A DNA stretch of 64,000 bases, from NCBI GenBank assembly GCA_018402525.1, contig JAGYIR010000010.1:124001-188000 (forward strand), read 5' to 3'. A model generated the notes under the pieces. That model worked only from the letters and a program-made list of their open reading frames with translations, was not told the origin of the DNA and made no database searches. The stretch comes from Crocinitomicaceae bacterium (lineage in GTDB: Bacteria > Bacteroidota > Bacteroidia > Flavobacteriales_D > Crocinitomicaceae). The translations under genes were made by a program, and so were the position numbers. Below, in pieces: positions 11,598-20,599 of this stretch (within the stretch, counting starts at the first letter, position 1; each line of letters opens with the position of its first letter).

Positions 11598-12538
11598 ATG
11601 GGCTATTCTGATCCTCCTTGGGTATTTACAGGGGATGCTCTCTATCAGCTATCTCTGGTTCGGGTGGAAGAGGTGCGTTCTGTGCACGATGAGAAGCTCA
11701 AACACTATTGATGCTCGATTCTAGAAGATTTTTGTCTTGTATGTAGGCTAGAAAGTATGTGCCCGCAAACATTCCACTCGTCAACTTTCTGGGATACACC
11801 TTGGGAGGTTTCTATTTAGCTCGGTATTCTGATTCCCCTGCTGGGTCTTTCGATGAGCTTGTTGCTCTAGCTGGCTTGGCTTGGAACTTTCCTACATCAT
11901 GTGCATGGGCTGCGAGGGTTTATGTGAACAATGTGGAGGCTCGAAATCACGGAATAGGAGTGGTTGGCCTGCCATCACGATTGGCAAGTTTCAAGGCAGT
12001 GCAAAAACCAACATGTTGCAAAGGAGAAAGACGGAATCCGTTAAAATCTAGTATAGAATCTAATTTAGATTGGTGGTCGTCGTCTGGTGGGAGACGCGAC
12101 AAGGGGGAAGGAGCAGAATGGGTTGAAATTCGAAATAGAGAAGCATGCCGTGTTCCCTTCCTGAGGCGAATTACGTCTGGCTTGAAACGGGTATGCAGGA
12201 TGAGAAGCGATGCATATATTACTAAAGGACTCAAAGATCCTGTGTGTGCTATTCAAATCCCGAGATTACAGCCCCAATGGGGACCAGTTATCCAGCTCCA
12301 TCTACCAAGTTACAGTGGAGCAACACCAGCCTGCCCAGACTTGCTAAAGTATTCTTTGCGTATGTTGACGAAAATAAGATTCATTAAACCTCTTAAAATT
12401 CATGTAGAAAACGAGAAGAGCGTGTCAAATTCAATGGAGGCTTTAGGCACAGTGTTGGGAGGGAAACCACTTCTCTGCATGTCATTTGAAAAGATGAATA
12501 TTCAGGTGGAGGCTCCAGAGTACCTTGATATGAAGTAG
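11598..12538 (+). CDS. NXD1: NXD1-type protein required for neoxanthin synthesis (2 exons)
   Basis: Homologue of plant NEOXANTHIN-DEFICIENT 1, an acetoacetate-decarboxylase-fold protein needed for neoxanthin accumulation in plastids; its biochemical role is not settled. Exons 11598..11672 and 11747..12538 are joined by a 74 bp GT-AG intron in phase 0, giving 288 residues. Exon 1 encodes PPWVFTGDALYQLSLV. Exon 2 begins ARKYVPANIPLVNFLGYTLG and continues with GGFYLARYSDSPAG, FDELVALAGLAWN, PTSCAWAARVYVNN, GLPSRLASF, WGPVIQLHLPSYSGATP, LLKYSLRM and MNIQVEAPEYL. These match the plant protein in order and spacing. The segment after GLPSRLASF is longer and more basic than in plants. This gene is the evidence that the eukaryote is photosynthetic. 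Confidence 0.88.
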
Positions 12539-12823
12539 AGTGCAGTATCCAATATTAAACATTTCATATCTTTAAGAACTACAGTAAATAGTTGTCGTTA
12601 TATTCGATAAAAAACAGATTTCGAGCGCAAGGAAATTTTGCTCCAGAACTGGTCATCAAATTTTGTTGGTCAGCCTGAGATGCCCTACACCCCACCCGAC
12701 TTAATTTTCGTCAGTGTCACTTCTTGCCGACCTAACATGGGCACTGGATAAGGTATCTGATAGATTTGTGCTGCCACTGGACTGTATAAATTCCCTGCCC
12801 ATTGGCTAGCAACATGCATGCAC

Positions 12824-12843
12824 ATAGGTGCAGTAGCACCTAT
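12824..12843. repeat. Short inverted repeat, 8 bp arms, 4 nt loop
   Basis: ATAGGTGC and GCACCTAT flank the loop AGTA in the non-coding region after NXD1. The role is unknown. Confidence 0.6.
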
Positions 12844-13050
12844 AGTGCCTGTCAGGACGGACATTTGATGGGAAAGGAAGATGATCGATGGAGGGAAGAC
12901 CAATGTACTGGGTCAAATGGACAGCTTGACAGAAACGAGTCTGTCAGAAAAAAACAGAACTAAAATTGGAACTTTTAATGTTCGTTGGCCTCCAAAATTA
13001 CACTGTACTCATTTGATTCGAGGAATGGAAGAGGTCTTGTTTTGGACCCC

Positions 13051-13064
13051 TACCCTATAGGGTA
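13051..13064. repeat. 14 bp perfect palindrome
   Basis: TACCCTATAGGGTA reads the same on both strands. It lies in the eukaryotic non-coding stretch before the junction. It could be a protein-binding site or chance. Confidence 0.5.
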
Positions 13065-13210
13065 TCTACCCCTCTCCGGTCAACCCAGAATTTAGTGGGA
13101 AGAAGAGGAATAGTAGTGGTCCAAAAAAAAAACAAATGTTTTTTTAACACTGTCGTGTTCGCACTACCGTGATTTTTAGCCTTAGAAACCTGTTTCTAGA
13201 CTAATTACAC

Positions 13211-13545
13211 ATGGCAGAACACAATCTTCCACATGGAACCTCGGGTCTGATCGCCGAACCGCCAAGCGGATCTCGACAGTCAGCCAAATGGGCCGTGTGG
13301 GGTATACCAGCAACTACGGTTGCCACAGTATACCAAATATTCAAGGATATGCTCCCTGAGGACTCCCTGGTGAGTATCGAACACATTGAACGGAAAAGGA
13401 TTGGACGCCCCAACCGTTCTAGATCTCGGCAGATCTCGAGAGAGATCCGCCCAACGGTCATGTTCGTCATTACCACCAGTGCCCCTCGAAAGGAGTCGCT
13501 CCCTGCCCGCACACAGTTCCCTTTGGGGAGAGTATACTGTCGTCG
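13211..13545 (+). CDS. Possible first exon of a eukaryotic gene, cut off by the junction
   Basis: An ATG at 13211 opens MAEHNLPHGTSG and runs 53 codons to DMLPEDSL. A consensus 5' splice site, GTGAGT, follows at 13370, in phase 0. A CAG acceptor candidate lies near 13435. The rest of the gene would lie beyond the point where bacterial sequence begins, so no product can be assigned. The segment SAKWAVWGIPATTVATVYQIF could be a membrane helix. Support is the start, the splice signal and the position only. Confidence 0.3.
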
Positions 13546-13560
13546 GAACCTTTTCTTGGG
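13535..13560. other. Junction between eukaryotic and Bacteroidota sequence
   Basis: To the left lie intron-containing nuclear genes. To the right, the reading frame of bacterial holB is recognisable from about 13552 (FLGKPGYGG) but its first part, which should encode roughly 40 residues, is absent. Beyond this point codon use, base composition (visibly more AT-rich) and gene content change at once. The exact base cannot be fixed without a reference; it lies within a few tens of bases of 13545. No insertion sequence, tRNA or repeat marks the join. Confidence 0.85.
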
Positions 13561-14580
13561 AAACCTGGATATGGAGGGCTTCCTTTAGCGCTTGCCTTTG
13601 TGCAGTTTCTGTTGTGTGAGAACAGGTTGGAAGAGGATAGTTGTGGTGCGTGCCCTTCCTGTGTGAAAATATCTAAAAACCAGCATCCAGACGTTCATTT
13701 TTCGTTTCCAACAGTTCAAACAATTAGTCAAAATTCTGACGCACTTTTAAAGGAGTGGCGAGAAATAATAGCTGAGAACCCCTATTTTGATTTAAATGCA
13801 TGGATAAAAAAATCAGATGAAAAGGAGCGAAAACCGATTATAAGTGTTCACGAAAGTCAACAAATTATAAAAAAATTAAGCTTGAGATCCTTTGAGGGAG
13901 GATACAAGGTGATGATTATTTGGTGCGCAGAAGAGATGAATGTTGCTTGTGCCAATAAGCTGTTAAAAATAATTGAAGAACCGCCAGCAAGAACGCTTTT
14001 TATTCTACTGGCAGAATCCCAAGATAAATTACTTCAAACGATATTGTCTAGAACGCAAACGACATTAGTACCGAGACTTTCCATCGACGACATGCGAAAT
14101 TTTATGGTTGAACAAGGTTTAGCAAGTAAGAGTGTCGCTGAAAGTATTGCTTCACGATCAGATGGTAATTTGATAGAGGCACTTCAGTTGGTTACTGAAA
14201 ACGCTGAGAAGGACGAAAATTATGTGTTATTTACTCAGTTAATGCGGGTTTGTTATCGAAAAAACGTAATTGACATGATGGAGTGGAGTGAAGAAGTAGC
14301 CGCCACAAGTAAGGAAAGTCAAAAGGTGTTTTTGAGCTACTCCCTGCACATGTTTAGACAAAGTATTTTGCGTAACTATACTGAGAATCATCTTACCCGG
14401 GTTTCCGAAGAGGAAAATGGATTTTTGGAAAATTTTGCGCGATTTATAACAGGAAACAATGTTCAAGACTTTTTGCAGGCGTTTAGTGATGCACATTATC
14501 ACATTGAAAGAAATGCGAACAGTAAAATTTTATTTACCAACCTTTGTTTTCAGGTAATGCGGTTCATTCATGCGGCCTAA
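13552..14580 (+). CDS. holB: DNA polymerase III subunit delta' (N-terminus missing)
   Basis: Clamp-loader delta' subunit of the replicative polymerase. The visible part begins FLGKPGYGGLPLALAFVQF, the remnant P-loop region of delta', which lacks the Walker lysine as is usual for this subunit. A Cys cluster follows (LLCEN, SCGACPSCVK), fitting the AAA+ zinc module. KLLKIIEEPPARTLFIL and ILSRTQ correspond to the Walker B/sensor region and the degenerate SRC motif. About 40 N-terminal residues are missing because the eukaryotic sequence joins here; a GTG at 13600 is in frame but is internal to the family alignment. It is followed by ricT and gldH, a frequent neighbourhood in Flavobacteriia. Confidence 0.87.
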   Translation, partial: FLGKPGYGGLPLALAFVQFLLCENRLEEDSCGACPSCVKISKNQHPDVHFSFPTVQTISQNSDALLKEWREIIAENPYFDLNAWIKKSDEKERKPIISVHESQQIIKKLSLRSFEGGYKVMIIWCAEEMNVACANKLLKIIEEPPARTLFILLAESQDKLLQTILSRTQTTLVPRLSIDDMRNFMVEQGLASKSVAESIASRSDGNLIEALQLVTENAEKDENYVLFTQLMRVCYRKNVIDMMEWSEEVAATSKESQKVFLSYSLHMFRQSILRNYTENHLTRVSEEENGFLENFARFITGNNVQDFLQAFSDAHYHIERNANSKILFTNLCFQVMRFIHAA

Positions 14581-14688
14581 TAAGCATGAAGAAAAGTTGT
14601 TAAAACGTTGTCGTTAATTCAATAGAGGCGCCAAATGATTTTAGAAGTAATTTTATGTTTACCTTTATCGTAAAGTAAAGAGAAAACT

Positions 14689-15966
14689 ATGGCATGTACA
14701 AGTTGTAGCAGTGGCGGTGGGATACCTGGAGGTTGTCAAAACAACGGCAATTGTAGTTCTGGAGGCTGTAACAAGCTTGAGGTATACGACTGGTTGGCAA
14801 ATGTTTCGCTTCCAAGTGGACAGAAACCATACGATATCGTTGAAGTTAGATTTAAGAACAGTCGAAAGGAATTTTATAAAAACATTAAAGAAATAGCACT
14901 TCAAGCTGGAGATGTCGTTGTGGTTGAAAGTTCACCTGGCTTTGATGTTGGCGTCGTTTCGGTTGTAGGTGAGTTGGCGCGGATTCAAGTCGCAAAAAAG
15001 GAATCAAACTTTAAACCAAACGAAGCGAGAAAGATCAAGGGTAAAGCTGAACAGGAGCATATCGACAATTGGATAAAGGCACGATCACTTGAAAAAGAAG
15101 TGATGTATAAATCAAGAACGCTGGCCGTGAATCTTGGTCTTCAAATGAAAATTTCAGATGTTGAATATCAAGCGGACCTTTCAAAAGCAACGTTTTATTA
15201 TACTGCAGAAGGTCGGGTGGATTTCAGACAATTGATTCGCGACATGGCAAATGAATTTAAGATTCGCGTTGAAATGAAACAAATTGGGTCCCGTCAAGAA
15301 GCTTCTCGTTTGGGTGGTATTGGATCGTGTGGTAGAGAGTTATGTTGCTCGACATGGTTGACAGATTTTAGATCTGTTTCAACCTCCGCAGCAAGATATC
15401 AGCAATTATCACTGAACCCACAAAAGTTGGCTGGGCAATGTGGTAAGCTTAAATGTTGTTTGAACTACGAGCTCGACATGTACTTGGATGCGCTTAAGGC
15501 TTTCCCGAAGGGGGAGTTGAAGCTTAGAACAGAAAAAGGAACAGCGATGTATGTTAAAACGGATGTGTTTAAACAGCAAATGTGGTATGCCTATGATGGT
15601 GGTACGGGGTCAACATTGGTTCCGCTTAGCCCAGAACGAGTGCGGGAAATTTTACGCTTGAACAAGGAGGGAAAGAAACCTGTCGATTTAAAGGAATACA
15701 TAGAAGTCGAAAAAGTTGTTGAATCAGGTTATGAGAATGTCGACGCACAAGATAGCTTGACGCGTTTTGAACATATTTTCAAAAACAAGAAGAAAAAGCG
15801 ACCGAATAATAATAGAAAGGGTGTCGGATCAAATCGATCCGTAGAAGGAAACAGGTCAAAACCAACAGTAGAAGCGAAAGTGCCAGAGAATAAGCCGCCC
15901 CAAAATAAAAGGCGCAATAACAGAAGAAAGAAGAACCCCAACAATCCTAACAATGAGGCAAAATAG
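14689..15966 (+). CDS. ricT: PSP1-domain protein, RicT (YaaT) family
   Basis: 425 residues. The N-terminus is Cys-rich (MACTSCSSGGGIPGGC then NCSSGGCNK), followed by the PSP1 domain (DIVEVRFKNSRKEFY, GDVVVVESSPGFDVGVVS). The core motifs GSCGRELCCSTWL and GQCGKLKCCLNYE carry the conserved Cys that bind Fe-S clusters in the Bacillus RicAFT complex, where the protein acts in RNA maturation and development. The extended lysine/asparagine-rich tail after about residue 365 is typical of Bacteroidota versions. The function in this phylum is not established. The last 14 bp overlap the start of gldH, which suggests one transcript. Confidence 0.85.
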   Translation: MACTSCSSGGGIPGGCQNNGNCSSGGCNKLEVYDWLANVSLPSGQKPYDIVEVRFKNSRKEFYKNIKEIALQAGDVVVVESSPGFDVGVVSVVGELARIQVAKKESNFKPNEARKIKGKAEQEHIDNWIKARSLEKEVMYKSRTLAVNLGLQMKISDVEYQADLSKATFYYTAEGRVDFRQLIRDMANEFKIRVEMKQIGSRQEASRLGGIGSCGRELCCSTWLTDFRSVSTSAARYQQLSLNPQKLAGQCGKLKCCLNYELDMYLDALKAFPKGELKLRTEKGTAMYVKTDVFKQQMWYAYDGGTGSTLVPLSPERVREILRLNKEGKKPVDLKEYIEVEKVVESGYENVDAQDSLTRFEHIFKNKKKKRPNNNRKGVGSNRSVEGNRSKPTVEAKVPENKPPQNKRRNNRRKKNPNNPNNEAK

Positions 15967-16423
15967 TTGGTTAATGGTTGTTGCACTTTTTGCAATGCTA
16001 GGGTGCGGAAAGGCACCTGTTTATGAAAAGTCGTATTCATTCAAAAACAAGGAGTGGATCAGAGAAGTTAAGCCTTTTTTTGAAGTAGAAATTACAGATA
16101 TAAAAAAGGAATATAACTTCACCATACTCTTAAGAACAACGACGGACTATAATTTTAGCAACCTGTGGATTTTCCTTAAAACAGAAGCTCCTGATGGAAC
16201 AACTGCGCGGGAACCATTTCAAATTCACCTAGCAAGCCCAGACGGAGCGTGGTTGGGAAACAAAACAGGAACTATTGTGGAAACGGCACTTTATTTCAAA
16301 GAAAGAAAGTTACCATTAAAAGGAAAATATAAGTTTACTATAGAGCAGGGGATAACATCAGCTCAAGTAGATGAAGTACTAGATATTTCTTTTATTGTCG
16401 ATGAGGTTGTAAAAGGCAATTAA
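15953..16423 (+). CDS. gldH: Gliding motility lipoprotein GldH
   Basis: 156-residue lipoprotein with a signal peptide and lipobox (FAMLGCGK). The family is required for gliding in Flavobacterium, with gldK-N and other gld genes, though its exact role is unknown. Recognisable segments are YEKSYSFKNKEWI, ILLRTTTDYNFSNLW and LPLKGKYKFTIEQ. It follows ricT with a 14 bp overlap. Its stop interlocks with that of the opposite-strand DUF2490 gene over TTAA. Gliding itself also needs the gldB-N and spr genes, which are not in this window. Confidence 0.85.
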   Translation: MRQNSWLMVVALFAMLGCGKAPVYEKSYSFKNKEWIREVKPFFEVEITDIKKEYNFTILLRTTTDYNFSNLWIFLKTEAPDGTTAREPFQIHLASPDGAWLGNKTGTIVETALYFKERKLPLKGKYKFTIEQGITSAQVDEVLDISFIVDEVVKGN

Positions 16424-17079
16424 AATTTATAAGAGTAAGACACTGAGAAGACATGTCTCAAGCTTCTGGAATAGTCTTGGAGCCATTTGTCAACAAGGTA
16501 CTTTATACTTACACCATGTGGTCCATTCAGTTCTAATTTTGTTCCTAAAATAAACCGGATTTTATTTAGTTCACGGCCATTTTCACCGTATACAGGGTTA
16601 TAAAATATTTCAGCTCCTACGGTAGGTGAAAAAATGCTGTTTTTAAAATCACACTCAAACTCTGGTTTAAATCGAAGGGCCTGGTCAAAATCGGCATCAT
16701 AGCTCGTGGAGTTAAGTCGGTTAAATGAATATTGGTAGCGCAACCGTAATTCAATCTTTAGACGATTAATTTTCTCGCTGAACTCAGCATTAACATTCAC
16801 CCTGTGTGAAAGCTTGTAATTAGTGTATTTATTCTTATCAATCACCAGGCGGTAATCAACTGACGGTTCAAACCATTTGTTGACTTTGTATTTTAGTTTT
16901 GCTTGTGGAAAGAAAGTTTGAATACCTGAATTGTTGAACCGGGTATTTAATTCTGTTGCCCAACTTAAGTCCTTGGTTAACTTTCCTTTTACCCCAAGTT
17001 CTGTCCATACCATGAAGTCATGTTGTGAAAGTACCCATTGAGAACAGGCAAGAAAAAATATAAGTACAACAGACCTCAT
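16420..17079 (-). CDS. DUF2490 family outer-membrane protein
   Basis: 219 residues with an N-terminal signal peptide (VVLIFFLACSQWVLSQ). The rest alternates short hydrophobic and polar strands and ends in an aromatic residue after VSYSYKF, as outer-membrane barrels do. DUF2490 hallmarks are HDFMVWTELGVKGKL near the start and RLRYQYSF in the middle. The function is unknown. It is co-directional with the lipoprotein at 17079..17474, overlapping it by one base. Confidence 0.75.
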   Translation of the reverse strand: MRSVVLIFFLACSQWVLSQHDFMVWTELGVKGKLTKDLSWATELNTRFNNSGIQTFFPQAKLKYKVNKWFEPSVDYRLVIDKNKYTNYKLSHRVNVNAEFSEKINRLKIELRLRYQYSFNRLNSTSYDADFDQALRFKPEFECDFKNSIFSPTVGAEIFYNPVYGENGRELNKIRFILGTKLELNGPHGVSIKYLVDKWLQDYSRSLRHVFSVSYSYKF

Positions 17080-17474
17080 TAATCAATAACTGTTATTGTT
17101 CCAACATCAACGGTGGACTTTTTATCCGTAATCTCCACGTTTGTGATGAGCGCCTTTTTTCCACCGGGACAGGTGTTACACTTTTCATAAACAAATAGTT
17201 GATAAGTGCCTTCTTCTAGATAATCGAACTTAAAACTACCGTCGTATGAAGTTTCAACATCATCATCAAAGGAAACCCCATCTGTGCCATAAATAATGTA
17301 TACATCAAACTTTTGTGCGTCATATTCAGTGATAATATTTCCCGCGGCATCCTTGTCAATAATGTATACCTTTCCAATAATAGAAGATGAGCCACCGGGA
17401 CCCTCCACTTTCTTACACCCACCTAGAAATAGAGGAACAGCAAGAAAAAAAAGAAAAAATTTGAGAGTTTTCAT
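17079..17474 (-). CDS. Small lipoprotein with a carboxypeptidase-regulatory-like fold
   Basis: 131 residues. The signal peptide and lipobox are PLFLGGCKK. The mature part reads as a single beta-sandwich domain (SSIIGKVYIIDKDAAGN, SYDGSFKFDYLEEGTYQLFVYE) of the type often found in cell-surface lipoproteins, with a CNTCPGGKK loop. It shares a stop/start base with the downstream DUF2490 gene, so the two are likely co-transcribed. No specific function is assignable. Confidence 0.7.
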   Translation of the reverse strand: MKTLKFFLFFLAVPLFLGGCKKVEGPGGSSSIIGKVYIIDKDAAGNIITEYDAQKFDVYIIYGTDGVSFDDDVETSYDGSFKFDYLEEGTYQLFVYEKCNTCPGGKKALITNVEITDKKSTVDVGTITVID

Positions 17475-17604
17475 AGATAATCAAGTGTTAAATAATGCAA
17501 TAAGAGCACAACCTTTTTTGTAAAAAATACGTTACGAATATACAATAATGCCATAATATTTCTTAATATTGATATAACATTCCGTTAATTTTAAAACGAA
17601 CTAC

Positions 17605-20598
17605 ATGAAAACTTTCGCTATAAAGCAGCCCTTTAATCAATTAAACAGATCGCTCTTTATTCTTTTTATCCTACTTTCTCTAACGGGAAATACTCAAGTA
17701 ATCATTAATGAATACTGCGTTTCCAATATGAATGGATATGTAGATAACTTTGGTGAGCGTGAAGATTGGGTGGAGTTATATAACGTCACCGGTGCCCCTG
17801 TAGATTTAACGGGGTACTACCTTTCTGACAAGGCAGGGAACCCTCTAAAGTGGCAAATTCCGAGCGGAATAATTCCAGCGAATGGTTTTATGATGGTAGT
17901 TGCTTCAAGAAGAGATGTGGTAAGCGGAACAGAACTACACCCAAATTTTAATTTAAAGCAAACAAGAAACGAGTGGATTATTCTTTCAAATAATCTAGGA
18001 AATTTAGTAGATGAAATTCAAATGACTCAAATGACCAAATCAGATCACTCTGTGGGTCGAACAACGAATGGAGCTGCTACGTGGAGTTTGTTTACCACAC
18101 CAACGCCAGCTGCCAACAACGTCGGAGGACAAAATTTTTATGAGCCAACACCGACCATGGACTTGGCACCAGGTTTTTATGTAGGACCGCAAGTGGTTTC
18201 TTTGGCGTGCTCAAACCCAGGAGCAACAATTCGTTACACACTCAATGGCTTTGAACCAACCGCCGCTTCGCCAATTTATTCAGGACCGATTCCTATTAAT
18301 GCTACCACTGTAGTTAGAGCAAAAGCGTTTGGAGCAAACCCTCCAAGTTTTAACGAGACGAATACCTATTTTATCGATGTCACGCATAATGTACCTGTTG
18401 TTTCTGTGAGTGGTCAAGAAGTTGCTACTTTGCTAGGAGGAACCCAAATTGAAATACAAGGTGCATTAGAACTTTTTGAAGAAGACGGAACATTTGTTGA
18501 TGAAGGAGAGGGAGAATTCAATAAACACGGAAATGATTCTTGGGCTTATCCTCAAAGGGGATTTGACTTTATATTGAGAGATCAATTTGGTTATAATTCA
18601 GACTTGCGTCATGAGATTTTCCCCGAAAAAGACAGGGATGAATTTCAACGAATTATGTTGAAACCAGGAGCAAGCGATAACTATCCTTTTGAGAGTGGTG
18701 GAGCTCATATTCGTGATGCGTTTATTCACACCCTTTCCATTCGATCTGATTTACTTTTGGACGAGAGAACCTGGCGACCAGCAATTGTTTATTTAAACGG
18801 TCAATATTGGGGAGTTTATGAAATTAGAGAAAAAGCAGATGATCATGATTATACCAATCACTACTATGGACAAGACAAGTTTAATCTACAGTATTTAAAG
18901 ACATGGGGAGGAACTTGGCAAGAGTATGGTGCCCCAAATGCACAACCTGATTGGAATGCGCTTCGTAATTATATTTTAACGAATAACATGGCACCGGGAC
19001 CGGCGTTTGACAATGTGGATACTTTGTTGAACTGGCGTTCACTTGCCGACTACTTTATGATTAATTCATACACGGTGAATATGGATTGGTTAAACTGGAA
19101 CACAGCCTGGTGGAGAGGAATGGATCCAACAGCGACGAAGAAAAAATGGCGTTACGTATTGTGGGACATGGACGCAACGTTTGGACATTATGTAAACTAC
19201 ACCGGTATTCCCGATGTGAGTCCAAACGCAGATCCATGTAATGCGGAGAACCTTCCAAACCCTGGGGGTCAGGGACACACAGACATTTTAGAAAAGTTAA
19301 TAGATGAAAATCCAGCGGTAGAACAATATTACATTACTAGATATATTGACCTTATTAACACCTATTTTTCATGTGACTATATGAACCAGTTGCTAGACAG
19401 TATGCTCAATGAAATTACACCTGAAATGCCGGCGCAAATTGCACGCTGGGGCGGTTCGATGGCTGGTTGGAACAACAACGTTCAGGATTTGAGAGATTTT
19501 ATAGATGCAAGATGCTTGGCGCTTGAACAAGGGTTAATAGATTGTTATGACTTAACAGGACCTTACGATGTTACATTTGATGTGAGTCCAGTTGGTGCCG
19601 GAGAGATTAAAGTAAATTCAGTTTGGGCACCATTCTACCCATGGTCGACCCAATACTTTGGAGGAATATCAACGAACCTGGTCGCTGAGGCAAACCCAGG
19701 CTATATTTTTGACCATTGGGAATATACGGTCGGACCAATGAACAGTGCTATTACAGAAGACACTAACAGTATAGAAATTAATGCGCCCGAAACCATCGTT
19801 GCGGTATTCATTCTTGATACGCCACCAGTAGACTCAGATGGTGATGGCTTATATGATCATGAAGAAACTGGATGTACTGACCCGCTCAATCCAGATACAG
19901 ATGGGGATGGGATTAACGACGGTGATGAGGTTGCGAATGGTACAGACCCGTGTGACCCATGTGATCCGAATTTGAATGCAGGTCCATGTGATCAAGATGG
20001 AGACGGACTAACAAATGACGAAGAAATTGCACTAGGAACGGATCCAACAAACCCTGATACGGATGGAGATGGATTTACAGATGGAGATGAGGTAACTAAT
20101 GGAACAAACCCGCTAAACCCATGTGATCCTGATGATTCGTCAGAGGATTGTCAAATTGACTCGGACGGTGATGGTTTAACAGACATTGAGGAAAACTTAC
20201 TTTGCACGAATCCTAATGATCCAGACACGGATGGCGATGGCATTAATGATTATGATGAAATAGTAAACGGTTCAGACCCATGTGACCCATGTGACCCTGT
20301 CGAGACAGGAATAGACTGTGTAACAGGAGTCCACATTCCGACAGGGTTCTCTCCAAATGGAGATGGACAAAATGACATGTATACGGTGATTATAGGACTC
20401 GATGTTCTTAATTTTAAATTCTTTATCTATGATCGATGGGGGAATAGAATGTTTCACTCGGATCAAAAAGGATTTGAATGGGATGGGACAATTAATGGAG
20501 AACCTTGTAATGCAGGAGTTTATCCATACATGATGGAGGTTACGTACATTAACGGTTCATCAGAACTTAAGTCTGGTAACATAACATTAATGAAGTAG
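17605..20598 (+). CDS. Secreted CotH-kinase surface protein with lamin-tail, TSP3 repeats and type B sorting domain
   Basis: 997-residue modular cell-surface protein. After a signal peptide (about 1 to 31) come a lamin-tail domain (about 32 to 150, [12 protein letters not shown]), a chitobiase-type C-terminal domain (about 175 to 255), a CotH kinase domain (about 265 to 650; [16 protein letters not shown] carries the DxD metal site), a bacterial repeat-type domain (about 655 to 735), calcium-binding TSP3 repeats rich in [12 protein letters not shown] (about 737 to 905) and a gliding-motility-associated C-terminal domain ([16 protein letters not shown] to the end), the type B sorting signal of type IX secretion. 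CotH proteins phosphorylate proteins in Bacillus spores. The porP gene begins one base after the stop, so the pair is probably one operon in which the PorP protein serves this cargo. Confidence 0.85.
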   Translation: MKTFAIKQPFNQLNRSLFILFILLSLTGNTQVIINEYCVSNMNGYVDNFGEREDWVELYNVTGAPVDLTGYYLSDKAGNPLKWQIPSGIIPANGFMMVVASRRDVVSGTELHPNFNLKQTRNEWIILSNNLGNLVDEIQMTQMTKSDHSVGRTTNGAATWSLFTTPTPAANNVGGQNFYEPTPTMDLAPGFYVGPQVVSLACSNPGATIRYTLNGFEPTAASPIYSGPIPINATTVVRAKAFGANPPSFNETNTYFIDVTHNVPVVSVSGQEVATLLGGTQIEIQGALELFEEDGTFVDEGEGEFNKHGNDSWAYPQRGFDFILRDQFGYNSDLRHEIFPEKDRDEFQRIMLKPGASDNYPFESGGAHIRDAFIHTLSIRSDLLLDERTWRPAIVYLNGQYWGVYEIREKADDHDYTNHYYGQDKFNLQYLKTWGGTWQEYGAPNAQPDWNALRNYILTNNMAPGPAFDNVDTLLNWRSLADYFMINSYTVNMDWLNWNTAWWRGMDPTATKKKWRYVLWDMDATFGHYVNYTGIPDVSPNADPCNAENLPNPGGQGHTDILEKLIDENPAVEQYYITRYIDLINTYFSCDYMNQLLDSMLNEITPEMPAQIARWGGSMAGWNNNVQDLRDFIDARCLALEQGLIDCYDLTGPYDVTFDVSPVGAGEIKVNSVWAPFYPWSTQYFGGISTNLVAEANPGYIFDHWEYTVGPMNSAITEDTNSIEINAPETIVAVFILDTPPVDSDGDGLYDHEETGCTDPLNPDTDGDGINDGDEVANGTDPCDPCDPNLNAGPCDQDGDGLTNDEEIALGTDPTNPDTDGDGFTDGDEVTNGTNPLNPCDPDDSSEDCQIDSDGDGLTDIEENLLCTNPNDPDTDGDGINDYDEIVNGSDPCDPCDPVETGIDCVTGVHIPTGFSPNGDGQNDMYTVIIGLDVLNFKFFIYDRWGNRMFHSDQKGFEWDGTINGEPCNAGVYPYMMEVTYINGSSELKSGNITLMK

Positions 20599-20599
20599 G

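Larger units (their letters stand above)
12539..13210. other. Non-coding stretch after NXD1
   Basis: About 670 bp without a convincing gene. It contains a perfect 8 bp stem with a 4 nt loop (12824..12843) and a 14 bp perfect palindrome (13051..13064). A minus-strand open frame at 12685..12903 encodes a plausible-looking peptide with no recognised relatives and is not called as a gene. Confidence 0.4.

Noticed and set aside
12685-12903. Minus-strand frame with a plausible 72-residue peptide
   Set aside because: No homology, no splice or promoter support, and it lies in a gap beside the junction.
13201-13512. Minus-strand frame of 103 codons
   Set aside because: It is the antisense of the candidate exon and spans unlikely coding sequence.
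13600-13602. GTG as the true start of holB
   Set aside because: The family alignment requires residues upstream (FLGKPGYGG) which are present in frame.
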